From an uncultured Clostridia bacterium (GTDB lineage: Bacteria > Bacillota > Clostridia > Oscillospirales > Butyricicoccaceae), in the NCBI GenBank assembly GCA_910586575.1, contig CAJUJQ010000066.1, positions 1 through 16,892 of the forward strand: a stretch of DNA of 16,892 nt, written 5' to 3'. The position numbers and the translations under genes are program-made. The notes under the pieces are model-generated. The model ran no database searches, was not told where the DNA came from, and saw nothing but the letters and a program-made list of their open reading frames with translations. Shown here in pieces: positions 6,361 to 13,548 of this stretch; the stretch's first letter is position 1; each line of letters starts with the position of its first letter.

Positions 6361-6516
6361 TATATATATTTTAGATTACTTTATTTGTTGATAACAAGTA
6401 TTGTGTATGCGATTTTATTTTGTGTGGCGGATTTGTTGAACCACACCACAAAACCCCAGTGATTTGGCGTGTCAGCTGTGCAACCCGTAAAAATCACGGT
6501 TTCCCATAACTTTTGC

Positions 6517-6545
6517 TTGACGAATGAAGGCGTATGCTTTACAAT
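6517..6545 (+). promoter_or_regulatory. Promoter of the glutamate synthase operon
   Basis: TTGACG (6517-6522), a 17-base spacer, then TACAAT (6540-6545). Both boxes are one base from consensus. The predicted start (about 6551-6552) puts the ANTAR-type hairpin at the very 5' end of the mRNA, followed by the leader terminator. Confidence 0.8.
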
Positions 6546-6550
6546 AATAA

Positions 6551-6568
6551 GCGGACAATGGTGTCTGC
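6551..6568 (+). promoter_or_regulatory. ANTAR-type antiterminator hairpin in the glt leader
   Basis: Stem GCGGAC (6551-6556) / GTCTGC (6563-6568) with one G-U pair closes the six-base loop AATGGT. The loop has A at position 1 and G at position 4, the known recognition feature of ANTAR RNA-binding proteins. Loop and 3' arm are shared with the 5' arm of the terminator (6557-6569), so the two folds exclude each other. An ANTAR protein is encoded at 13549-14124. Known ANTAR sites have two such hairpins; I see only one that fits. Confidence 0.65.
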
Positions 6569-6619
6569 GATAAGTTCTCTCGTTCTGCCGGGAGGGCTTG
6601 CCGCAGGCACCATTTTTTT
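6557..6619 (+). terminator. Leader (attenuator) terminator before the glutamate synthase operon
   Basis: Outer stem ATGGTGTCTGCG (6558-6569) pairs with CGCAGGCACCAT (6602-6613) with one G-U. A short internal mismatch separates it from an 11-bp inner stem (6572-6582 with 6589-6599) closed by loop TTCTGC. Seven T residues follow at 6613-6619. It lies 36 bp before the first gene, so it must be bypassed for expression. Confidence 0.85.
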
Positions 6620-6655
6620 GCATATTCAGTACCTTTTATGATAGGAGGCATCCCC

Positions 6656-7750
6656 ATGCTGCAAAAAGAAGGGCAGGTGCGCATTCCCTCGGGCTGTGCC
6701 ATCTCCGGCATTTTCCGGAAGGACGGCTCCCGGATTGACGGCTCGCGCATCATTACCTCGATTGCCGCCATGCACGACCGCTCCAACGGCCTTGGCGGCG
6801 GCTTTGCCGGTTATGGCATTTATCCGGAATATAAGGATTTTTACGCGTTCCATGTCTTTTATGATAACCAGTCCGCGCGGGACACCTGCGAAGAATTCCT
6901 GGAACGGCACTTCGACATTGTGAACCTGTCGAAAATCCCGGTGCGCCGTCATCCGCACATTACCGATGAGCCGATGATCTGGCGCTATTTTGTCTCGCCG
7001 CTGCACACCAAGCTGGAAGCCAGCCAGCTTGACGAGCGCGAATTCGTCGCCCGCTGCGTAATCCGGGTAAACGACCAATTTGACGGTGCCTATATCTTTT
7101 CTTCGGGCAAAAATATGGGCGTTTTCAAGGCGTCCGGCTTCCCGGAGGATGTCGGAGAATATTACCGGCTGGAGGAATACAGCGCTTACTCCTGGACAGC
7201 GCACGGGCGCTATCCGACCAATACGCCCGGCTGGTGGGGCGGGGCGCACCCGTTCGCGCTGCTGGATACCACGGTGGTACATAACGGCGAAATCTCCTCC
7301 TATGACGCCAACCGGCGGTTTATTGAAATGTTCGGCTATCGGTGCAACCTGTTGACCGATACCGAGGTCATTACTTATATTATTGATTACCTGAACCGGA
7401 AAATCGGCCTGACGCTGGAAGAAATCTCTCACGTGATTGCCGCGCCGTTCTGGTCCACCATTGAAGCCAGGCCGGAGCGGGAACGTCAGACGCTGACCTA
7501 TCTGCGCAACGCGTTCGCGAGCCTGTGCGTCACCGGGCCGTTTTCCATCCTGGTCGGCTACGAGGGCGGGCTGATGGCGCTTAACGACCGCCTTAAGCTG
7601 CGCTCGATGGTGGTCGGCGAAAAGGACAAAACGGTCTATATCGCGTCCGAGGAATGCGCAATCCGTGTGATTGCGCCAGAGCTTGACCGGCTGTGGGCGC
7701 CGCGCGGCGGCGAGGCCGTGATTGTCGGGCTGGAAGAAGGAGGCAAGTAA
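6656..7750 (+). CDS. Glutamate synthase amidotransferase subunit (class II glutaminase)
   Basis: Releases ammonia from glutamine for the synthase core in the next gene. 364 residues. Class II (Ntn-type) motifs are visible: the likely nucleophile C14 (SGCAISGIF), R185-YPTNT (HGRYPTNTPGWWGGAHPF, 183-200) and H209-NGE (VVHNGEISSYD). Because the Cys is at position 14, a short N-terminal propeptide would have to be removed to free it, as in other glutamate synthases. The ATG at 6656 follows ATAGGAGG; the in-frame ATG at 6638 overlaps that ribosome site and is rejected. This domain is the N-terminus of ordinary bacterial GltB. Here it is a separate protein, as in archaeal-type split enzymes. First gene of the operon, one base from the next, and controlled by the leader terminator. 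Confidence 0.92.
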   Translation: MLQKEGQVRIPSGCAISGIFRKDGSRIDGSRIITSIAAMHDRSNGLGGGFAGYGIYPEYKDFYAFHVFYDNQSARDTCEEFLERHFDIVNLSKIPVRRHPHITDEPMIWRYFVSPLHTKLEASQLDEREFVARCVIRVNDQFDGAYIFSSGKNMGVFKASGFPEDVGEYYRLEEYSAYSWTAHGRYPTNTPGWWGGAHPFALLDTTVVHNGEISSYDANRRFIEMFGYRCNLLTDTEVITYIIDYLNRKIGLTLEEISHVIAAPFWSTIEARPERERQTLTYLRNAFASLCVTGPFSILVGYEGGLMALNDRLKLRSMVVGEKDKTVYIASEECAIRVIAPELDRLWAPRGGEAVIVGLEEGGK

Positions 7751-7751
7751 A

Positions 7752-9257
7752 ATGGCGATTGATTTTCTGTATCCGCAGTATGAGGTAGTGCGCAATATGG
7801 ATCGCTGCATTACCTGCCGCGCCTGTGAGCGCCAGTGCGCTAACGAGGTGCACCATTACGACGTTGACTTCGGTTATATGGTCAGCGACGAGTCCAAATG
7901 TGTCAACTGTCACCGCTGTGTGTCGCTGTGTCCGACGCGTGCGCTGAAAATTGTTAAGACCGACCACACCTTCAAGGAAAACGCCAACTGGACGGGAAAG
8001 GCGATTTCCGAGGTCTACCGGCAAGCCGGCTCGGGCGGCGTGCTGCTCTCATCCATGGGAAACCCGGAGCCGCTGCCGATTTATTGGGATAAAATCCTGA
8101 TTAACGCTTCCCAGGTGACCAACCCGCCGATTGACCCGCTCCGCGAGCCGATGGAAACCCGCACCTTTTTGGGCAAGAAACCGGGGAAAATTGAGCGCGG
8201 CAAAGACGGCAACCTGGTGAATAACCTCAGTCCGCAGCTTCAGTTAAACGTCCCGATTATGTTCTCGGCGATGAGCTACGGCTCGATTTCCTACAACGCC
8301 CATGCATCTCTGGCGCGCGCGGCGGTCGAGCTGGGAACCTATTACAATACCGGCGAGGGCGGCCTGCATCAGGATTTCTACCAGTACGGCGACCATACGA
8401 TTGTACAGGTTGCGTCCGGCCGTTTTGGCGTGTTCAAAGAGTATCTGGAAGCGGGCGCGGCCATCGAGATTAAAATGGGGCAGGGCGCAAAGCCCGGTAT
8501 CGGTGGGCACCTTCCGGGGCTGAAGGTCGGGCCGGATATTTCCAAGACCCGTATGATTCCCGAAGGGACCGACGCGATTTCCCCTGCGCCGCACCATGAT
8601 ATTTATTCGATTGAGGACTTGCGCCAGCTGGTGTTCTCGCTCAAGGAAGCGACCGAGTATAAAAAGCCGGTGATTGTGAAAATCGCGGCGGTGCACAACG
8701 TTGCGGCGATTGCGTCCGGTATTGCCCGCTCGGGCGCGGATATCATCGCGATTGACGGCTTCCGGGGCGGCACGGGCGCGGCGCCCACCCGCATCCGCGA
8801 CAATGTTGGTATCCCGATTGAGCTGGCGCTGGCAGCGGTTGACCAGCGTTTGCGTGATGAGGGCATCCGTGACCAGGTGTCTGTCGTCATTGGCGGCTCG
8901 GTGCGCAACTCCGCCGACCTGCTGAAGGCGATTGCCCTGGGTGCGGACGCGGTTTATATCGCGACTTCGGCGCTGCTGGCGCTGGGCTGCCATCTGTGCC
9001 GCACCTGCCAGAGTGGCCGCTGTAACTGGGGCATCGCGACCCAGCGCCCCGACCTGGTCAAGCGCCTGAACCCGGACATTGGGTCCAGGCGGCTAGTCAA
9101 TCTGGTGACCGCGTGGGACCACGAGCTGAAAGAAATGATGGGCGGCATGGGTATCAACTCGATTGAAGCCCTGCGGGGCAACCGCCTGATGCTGCGCGGC
9201 ATCGGCCTGACCCAGAAGGAGCTGGATATCCTGGGTATCAAGCATGCGGGCGAATAA
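7752..9257 (+). CDS. gltB: Glutamate synthase core subunit, FMN and Fe-S (archaeal type)
   Basis: Catalytic core that makes glutamate from 2-oxoglutarate and ammonia using reduced FMN. 501 residues from the ATG at 7752 (GAAGGAGG upstream). An N-terminal ferredoxin domain has two CxxCxxCxxxC clusters (C19, C22, C25, C29 and C50, C53, C56, C60), absent in ordinary GltB. The TIM-barrel FMN domain follows: SAMSYGSISYNAH, KMGQGAKPGIGG from K241, and IDGFRGGTGAAP from I334. A cysteine motif CHLCRTCQSGRC (C413, C416, C419, C424) sits where GltB carries its 3Fe-4S cluster, followed by GIATQ. The built-in ferredoxin domain and separate amidotransferase and GXGXG subunits define the split archaeal/clostridial type. 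Electron input likely comes from the polyferredoxin and flavoprotein downstream. Confidence 0.94.
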   Translation: MAIDFLYPQYEVVRNMDRCITCRACERQCANEVHHYDVDFGYMVSDESKCVNCHRCVSLCPTRALKIVKTDHTFKENANWTGKAISEVYRQAGSGGVLLSSMGNPEPLPIYWDKILINASQVTNPPIDPLREPMETRTFLGKKPGKIERGKDGNLVNNLSPQLQLNVPIMFSAMSYGSISYNAHASLARAAVELGTYYNTGEGGLHQDFYQYGDHTIVQVASGRFGVFKEYLEAGAAIEIKMGQGAKPGIGGHLPGLKVGPDISKTRMIPEGTDAISPAPHHDIYSIEDLRQLVFSLKEATEYKKPVIVKIAAVHNVAAIASGIARSGADIIAIDGFRGGTGAAPTRIRDNVGIPIELALAAVDQRLRDEGIRDQVSVVIGGSVRNSADLLKAIALGADAVYIATSALLALGCHLCRTCQSGRCNWGIATQRPDLVKRLNPDIGSRRLVNLVTAWDHELKEMMGGMGINSIEALRGNRLMLRGIGLTQKELDILGIKHAGE

Positions 9258-9269
9258 GGGGGAATCTAC

Positions 9270-9698
9270 ATGAAACGCGTTTATGTGAACGAGAAATGGT
9301 GCCTGGGGTGCCATTTGTGCGAATATTACTGTGCCTTTGCCAACTCGGGCAAGAGTGATATGGTCAAGGCGCTCAAGGATCATAAGATTGCGCCCCGTAT
9401 CAAAATTGAGGAGCGCGACAACATTTCCTTTGCGGTGTCCTGCCGCCACTGCGAGGAGCCGCTTTGCGTGAAGGGCTGCATTTCAGGCGCGCTGACCATC
9501 CAGGACGGCGCGGTACATATCGACTCCGACAAGTGCGTCGGCTGCTGTACCTGTATCCTGTGCTGCCCCTATGGCGCGCTCAGCCATTCCGAGCAGGGCG
9601 CGATTCAGAAATGTGAGCTGTGCCAGAAAAACGAGTTCGGGCAGCCGATGTGCGTACAGGGTTGCCCCAACAAGGCGATTGTCTACGAGGAGAGGTGA
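9270..9698 (+). CDS. Polyferredoxin electron-transfer subunit of glutamate synthase
   Basis: 142-residue 4Fe-4S protein with enough cysteines for four clusters: C11/14/17/21, C58/61/66/70, C89/92/95/99 and C115/118/128/132. The arrangement (CxxCxxCxxxC plus CxxCxxxxCxxxC groups) is that of HycB/CooF/DmsB-type dicluster pairs. It has no signal peptide, so it is cytoplasmic. The ATG at 9270 follows AAGGGGGA. Placed between the synthase core and the FAD oxidoreductase, it very likely passes electrons between them; this role is inferred from context. A further pair of cysteines (C93, C98) lies beside the third cluster. Confidence 0.88.
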   Translation: MKRVYVNEKWCLGCHLCEYYCAFANSGKSDMVKALKDHKIAPRIKIEERDNISFAVSCRHCEEPLCVKGCISGALTIQDGAVHIDSDKCVGCCTCILCCPYGALSHSEQGAIQKCELCQKNEFGQPMCVQGCPNKAIVYEER

Positions 9699-9703
9699 AC
9701 CCA

Positions 9704-10942
9704 ATGAAATATCTGATTATCGGAAGCGGCACGGCAGCGGTCGGCTGTATCGAGGGCATCCGGGTCGTAGACCAGGCGTCCCCGATTACGATGGTTTCGT
9801 CCGAACCCTATCAGCCGTATGGCAGGCCGCTGATTTCCTACATGCTGCAAGGCAAGACAACCGAAGAAAAGATGCTGCGCTACCGCCCGGCGGATTTCTG
9901 CGAAAGGAACGGCGTGACCGCGCTTCTGGGGCACACCGTCCAACGGCTGGAGGGCAGGACGGCTATCTTGGAGGACGGCACGGCGCTGCCTTTTGATAAG
10001 CTGTGCATTGCGTCTGGTTCGCGGCCCTTTGTCCCGCCGATGGAGGGGCTGGAAAGCGTCCAGAATCAGACCAGCTTTATGACGCTGGACGACGCCAAGC
10101 GCCTGCGCGGCCTGCTCGGCGAGGGCAAGGACAAACGGGTGCTGATTGTCGGTGCGGGACTGATTGGCCTCAAGTGCGCGGAGGGCATCCTGGGGCTTGC
10201 GCAGTCGGTCACGGTGATTGACCTTGCGCCGCGTATCCTGCCCAACGTACTCAGCGAGGAGCCTGCCGCCGTTATCCAGAAGCATATGGAAGGGAAGGGC
10301 GTGCGGTTCGTGCTGAATGAATCGGTGCGGCGCTTTGCCCCGGCGAAGGCAACCCTGCAAAACAGCGGGGAAGTCATTCCCTTTGACGTGCTGGTTGTCG
10401 CGGTCGGTGTGCGCCCGAATACCGGGCTTGCCGAGGCGGCAGGCTGCGCGGTGAACCGCGGTATTTTGACAAACGACCACTCCGAAACCACCGTCCCCGG
10501 AATTTACGCGGCGGGGGACTGCGCGGTTTCCCACGATATTTCCTGCGGTACCGACCGGATTCTTGCAATCCTGCCCAACGCTTATTTGCAGGGTGAAACC
10601 GCCGGGATGAATATGGCGGGCGGCGACCGCCCCTTCCGGAAGGCGGTATCGATGAACGCTTCCGGCTTCCTGGGGCTTCATATGATTACGGCGGGTTCCT
10701 ATGACGGGGAGCAGTACCTGACCCGGGAAAACGGGAACTATAAGCTGCTCGTAACCCGGGATGACCATCTTGTCGGCTTTATCCTGATTGGCGATATCGA
10801 GCGGGCGGGCATTTATACCTCCCTGATCCGGGAGCGCACGCCGCTTTCGTCCATTGATTTTCATTTAATCCGGGAAAAGCCGCAGTTAATGGCATTTTCC
10901 AGCACCGAGCGTGCGAAGAAACTGGGAGGTGCAAGGGTATGA
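9704..10942 (+). CDS. FAD-dependent NAD(P)H oxidoreductase subunit of glutamate synthase
   Basis: Flavoprotein of the two-dinucleotide-binding-domain class, 412 residues. The FAD site is IIGSGTAAVG at the N-terminus. The NAD(P)H site is VGAGLIGLKCAEG (GxGxxG from G150), then VGVRPNTGL and the second FAD motif GIYAAGDCAV near residue 265-275. It presumably oxidises NAD(P)H and feeds the polyferredoxin encoded just upstream. The ATG at 9704 has GAGGAGAGG upstream; the frame is open further left but that part is the antisense-free tail of the previous gene in another frame. It overlaps the next gene by ATGA. Cofactor preference cannot be told reliably. It resembles nitrite reductase/rubredoxin reductase-like proteins, so the assignment to glutamate synthase rests on the operon. 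Confidence 0.9.
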   Translation: MKYLIIGSGTAAVGCIEGIRVVDQASPITMVSSEPYQPYGRPLISYMLQGKTTEEKMLRYRPADFCERNGVTALLGHTVQRLEGRTAILEDGTALPFDKLCIASGSRPFVPPMEGLESVQNQTSFMTLDDAKRLRGLLGEGKDKRVLIVGAGLIGLKCAEGILGLAQSVTVIDLAPRILPNVLSEEPAAVIQKHMEGKGVRFVLNESVRRFAPAKATLQNSGEVIPFDVLVVAVGVRPNTGLAEAAGCAVNRGILTNDHSETTVPGIYAAGDCAVSHDISCGTDRILAILPNAYLQGETAGMNMAGGDRPFRKAVSMNASGFLGLHMITAGSYDGEQYLTRENGNYKLLVTRDDHLVGFILIGDIERAGIYTSLIRERTPLSSIDFHLIREKPQLMAFSSTERAKKLGGARV

Positions 10943-11661
10943 TATTTCAGGCGGGAACGGTTTATTACCAGCAGCTGAACGATAGTATCCGGGACTGCAC
11001 GGATTCGGAAATCACGGTAGAGAACCTGCTGGGGCAGCGTTATCTTGGTTGTGGCTCCTCCGGCAAAACCTTCAAGCTGTACGGCACGCCGGGCAACGGC
11101 CTGGGGCAGTATTTGAACGGTTCGTCCATTGAGGTGTTCGGCAACGCGCAGGACGCAACCGGCGATACCATGAACGAGGGCGAAATCATCATCCACGGCA
11201 GCTGCGGCGACGCGGCAGGCTACGGGATGCGCGGCGGGCGTATCCTGATTGAAGGGGACTGCGGCTACCGGGGCGGCATCCATATGAAAAGCTATCTTGA
11301 CAAATACCCGGTGATTGTGATTGGCGGGCAGGCGGGATCTTTCCTGGGCGAGTACCAGGCGGGCGGCTTGATTGTGGTGCTCGGCAAGGGCGCGGGCGGT
11401 AAGGTTCCGGTCAGCTATTTCTGCGGGACCGGCATGCATGGCGGCAAAATTGTGCTGCGTACCGAGGAAGCGCCGGCCGGCCTGCCGCCGCAGGTGCTGG
11501 TGCGCCAGGCGGAACCGGAGGATTTAGCGGAAATCCGCCCGCATGTTGCCGCCTACTGCGGCGCGTTCGGCGGCGACGCGGAGCAGCTGCTTGCGCAGCG
11601 CTTCTGCGTGCTGACCCCGAACCCGGAAGCCGGGTACCGGCAGCTGTATACCTATGAATAG
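10939..11661 (+). CDS. Glutamate synthase GXGXG-domain subunit
   Basis: 240 residues corresponding to the C-terminal right-handed beta-helix of GltB, here as its own protein. Repeated glycine turns are visible: GTPGNGLGQYLNG, GNAQDATGDTMNEG, GDAAGYGMRGG, GYRGGIHM, GGQAGSFLGEYQAGG and GTGMHGG. In GltB this domain has a structural role near the ammonia tunnel and is related to formylmethanofuran dehydrogenase subunit C. The start overlaps the previous stop (ATGA), implying translational coupling. It completes the five-subunit set. After it come 127 bp containing the glnA promoter. Confidence 0.92.
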   Translation: MIFQAGTVYYQQLNDSIRDCTDSEITVENLLGQRYLGCGSSGKTFKLYGTPGNGLGQYLNGSSIEVFGNAQDATGDTMNEGEIIIHGSCGDAAGYGMRGGRILIEGDCGYRGGIHMKSYLDKYPVIVIGGQAGSFLGEYQAGGLIVVLGKGAGGKVPVSYFCGTGMHGGKIVLRTEEAPAGLPPQVLVRQAEPEDLAEIRPHVAAYCGAFGGDAEQLLAQRFCVLTPNPEAGYRQLYTYE

Positions 11662-11731
11662 CACGGCGCTCCCGCGCGCGGCAGGCGACCCGTTCGGCTG
11701 CGCGGCAGCGGCAAAAATTTTAGCGCAGGGT

Positions 11732-11760
11732 TTCAAAACTGCCGCCCGCTGTGATATAAT
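11732..11760 (+). promoter_or_regulatory. Promoter of glnA
   Basis: TTCAAA (11732-11737), a 17-base spacer, then a perfect TATAAT (11755-11760), 28 bp before the glnA ATG. It lets glnA, the deaminase and the ANTAR gene be expressed apart from the attenuated glt operon. No clear terminator separates the two, so read-through is also possible. Confidence 0.7.
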
Positions 11761-11788
11761 GGAGCCGAATCAATTCAGGAGGTGCGGC

Positions 11789-13105
11789 ATGAGCGATACC
11801 ATGCAGGAAGTCCTGCGCTTTACAGAGGAAAATGACGTCAAGTTTATCCGGCTGGCGTTCTGTGATATTTTTGGCATTCAGAAGAATATATCCATCATGC
11901 CCGGCGAGCTGCCGCGCGCGTTTTCATCGGGAATCTGCTTTGACGCTTCGGCGTTCCGGGGGTTCATGAACATTGAACACTCCGATTTGCTGCTGATGCC
12001 TGACCCGTCCACGCTCTCGATTTTGCCGTGGAGGCCGTCGCAGGGGCGTGTGGTGCGTTTTTTTTGCGATATCCGCTATCCGAACGGCGAACCGTTCGAG
12101 GGCGACGGGCGGCACATCCTGCGTGAAGCCGAGGCACGCGCGCGGGCGCAGGGGCTGACCTGTAAAATCGGCACGGAAAGCGAATTTTATCTGTTTGAAC
12201 GCGATGAGCAGGGCAGGCCGACCCTGACGCCGCACGACCGGGCGGGCTATTTCGATATCGCGCCGCTGGACAAGGGCGAGAACGTCCGCCGCCAGATTTG
12301 CCTGACGCTGGAGGAAATGGGCATCCAGCCGGAAAGCTCCCACCACGAGCAGGGGCCGGGTCAGAATGAAATCGATTTCAAATATTCGGATGCGCTGGAA
12401 GCTGCCGAAAACCTGGTCACCTTCAAATGGGTTGTCAAGACCATGGCGGCGGGGAGCGGGCTGTTCGCGTCCTTCCTGCCCAAGCCACTGCCCGGCGCAA
12501 GCGGGAACGGGCTGCATATCAACCTGTCCCTGTTCCAGAATGGGCGGAATATGTTCCGTACACAGAAGGAGCATTCCCAGACCTGTGAAAGCTTTATTGC
12601 CGGTATTCTGGCGCGGGCAGGGGAGCTGACCGCTTTCCTGAACCCGCTGACAAATTCCTATCACCGGTTCGGCGAGTTTGAAGCGCCGAAATATATCACC
12701 TGGTCCCACCAGAACCGTTCGCCGCTGATCCGTATCCCGTCGGCGACCGGCGAGCTGAGCCGGATGGAGCTGCGTTCCCCGGATGCGGGTATGAACCCGT
12801 ATCTGGCACTTGCGCTGTTGATTCACGCCGGGATGGACGGCATCGACAGCGGCCTTGCCCTGCCGGAACCCTGTAATGAAAATCTCTTTACAGCAAGGGC
12901 GGAGGTTATGCGGAAATACCGGTCGCTCCCGGGTACCCTGCGCGACGCGGTCGAGCTGGCAAACGGCAGCGCGTTCCTGCGGGAGCACCTGCCGGAACGC
13001 ACCTTTACAAGCTACCTGACCATCAAGGCCGAGGAGTGGGAGCGTTACCAGCTGGCGGACGACAAGGAAAAGGCCGAGCATGAGATGTATTTCGAGTATT
13101 ATTGA
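11789..13105 (+). CDS. glnA: Glutamine synthetase, type I (GSI-alpha-like)
   Basis: Makes glutamine from glutamate, ammonia and ATP, supplying the amidotransferase of the neighbouring glutamate synthase. 438 residues, the length of the short GSI-alpha form of Bacillota. Motifs include GTESEFYLFE (metal-binding glutamate), GPGQNEIDFKYSDALEAAEN, PGASGNGLHINLSL (ammonia/glutamate site), NSYHRFGEFEAP, NRSPLIRIP and RMELRSPDAGMNPYLALA. I see no insertion typical of the adenylylated GSI-beta form, so control is probably by feedback and transcription. The ATG at 11789 follows CAGGAGGTG and the promoter at 11732-11760. The frame is open back to 11654 but that would overlap the preceding gene and the promoter, so it is rejected. 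Confidence 0.95.
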   Translation: MSDTMQEVLRFTEENDVKFIRLAFCDIFGIQKNISIMPGELPRAFSSGICFDASAFRGFMNIEHSDLLLMPDPSTLSILPWRPSQGRVVRFFCDIRYPNGEPFEGDGRHILREAEARARAQGLTCKIGTESEFYLFERDEQGRPTLTPHDRAGYFDIAPLDKGENVRRQICLTLEEMGIQPESSHHEQGPGQNEIDFKYSDALEAAENLVTFKWVVKTMAAGSGLFASFLPKPLPGASGNGLHINLSLFQNGRNMFRTQKEHSQTCESFIAGILARAGELTAFLNPLTNSYHRFGEFEAPKYITWSHQNRSPLIRIPSATGELSRMELRSPDAGMNPYLALALLIHAGMDGIDSGLALPEPCNENLFTARAEVMRKYRSLPGTLRDAVELANGSAFLREHLPERTFTSYLTIKAEEWERYQLADDKEKAEHEMYFEYY

Positions 13106-13119
13106 ACCGGGGAGTGCAT

Positions 13120-13512
13120 ATGGAAGTAATCTGGGAGAAATTGCTTGCAGCTGCGAAAAGCGTGCAGAATGGAAGAAAAATATCCGATTATGTTGATGCG
13201 GGCGGCGTCGGGGCGGCAATTTTGTCCGGTTCGGGCAGGATTTATACCGGTGTCTGCGTGGATACCTGTTCCACTCTTGGTATCTGCGCGGAGCGGAACG
13301 CTATTTTCAATATGCTGACCAACGGGGAGCATGAAATCCGGAAGGTAGCCGCCGTAATGCCGGACGGCAGGGTGAGCGCGCCCTGCGGCGCGTGCCGGGA
13401 ACTGATGGTGCAGCTGATGCCGGAGGATTACCGGAAAATCGAAATTTTGATGGACTGTGAGACAGGAAGGGTCGTCACGCTCGGGGAGCTTACCCCGGAA
13501 TGGTGGATTTGA
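13120..13512 (+). CDS. Cytidine deaminase-like (CDA-fold) zinc deaminase
   Basis: 130-residue zinc deaminase of the cytidine/blasticidin-S deaminase family. Active-site residues are intact: C56-A-E58 (GICAERNAI) and P88-C89-G-A-C92 (APCGACRE), so zinc ligands are C56, C89 and C92 with E58 as proton shuttle. The GGVGAAILSGSGRIYTGVCVDT segment before the CAE motif is typical. The ATG at 13120 follows GGGGAG; the TTG at 13102 overlapping glnA is less likely. Substrate is uncertain: cytidine, a modified nucleoside or another aminated heterocycle. It lies 14 bp after glnA and 36 bp before the ANTAR gene, so it is very likely cotranscribed. The product, ammonia, would suit a nitrogen operon. Confidence 0.88.
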   Translation: MEVIWEKLLAAAKSVQNGRKISDYVDAGGVGAAILSGSGRIYTGVCVDTCSTLGICAERNAIFNMLTNGEHEIRKVAAVMPDGRVSAPCGACRELMVQLMPEDYRKIEILMDCETGRVVTLGELTPEWWI

Positions 13513-13548
13513 GACCCGGTGGATTTTTAGAGAAGGGGGTGCGTTCCG

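Larger units (their letters stand above)
6168..6655. other. 488-bp divergent intergenic region
   Basis: The region separates the minus-strand secreted-protein gene from the plus-strand nitrogen operon. It holds, left to right: a possible gene-tail remnant (6218-6292, minus), a minus-strand promoter (6332-6360), a very AT-rich tract, a short dyad GTGTGG/CCACAC (6422-6446), a longer bulged dyad (6451-6502), the plus-strand promoter (6517-6545), and the ANTAR-type hairpin overlapping a terminator (6551-6619). I see no complete protein gene in it. Confidence 0.7.

Noticed and set aside
6422..6446. GTGTGG/CCACAC dyad as a terminator
   Set aside because: Short stem, 13-base loop, and no gene on either strand that it would terminate.
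6521..6535. A second ANTAR hairpin around AATGAA upstream of the first
   Set aside because: The loop has A1 and G4 but the closing bases do not pair well, and the sequence is the spacer of the predicted promoter, so it should not be in the transcript.
6626..7810. 394-codon open frame on the minus strand opposite the amidotransferase gene
   Set aside because: It is the antisense of a clearly conserved gene in GC-rich DNA, rich in Arg/His/Gln, with no ribosome site or family motif.
9683..10864. 393-codon minus-strand frame opposite the FAD oxidoreductase
   Set aside because: Shadow of a gene with strong FAD and NAD-binding motifs; composition is typical of antisense frames.
11654..11788. Extended N-terminus of glutamine synthetase from the ATG at 11654
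   Set aside because: It would overlap the previous gene and contain the glnA promoter and ribosome site; the ATG at 11789 fits the family start.
11924..13219. 431-codon minus-strand frame opposite glnA
   Set aside because: glnA is certain on the other strand; the antisense frame has no recognisable domain.
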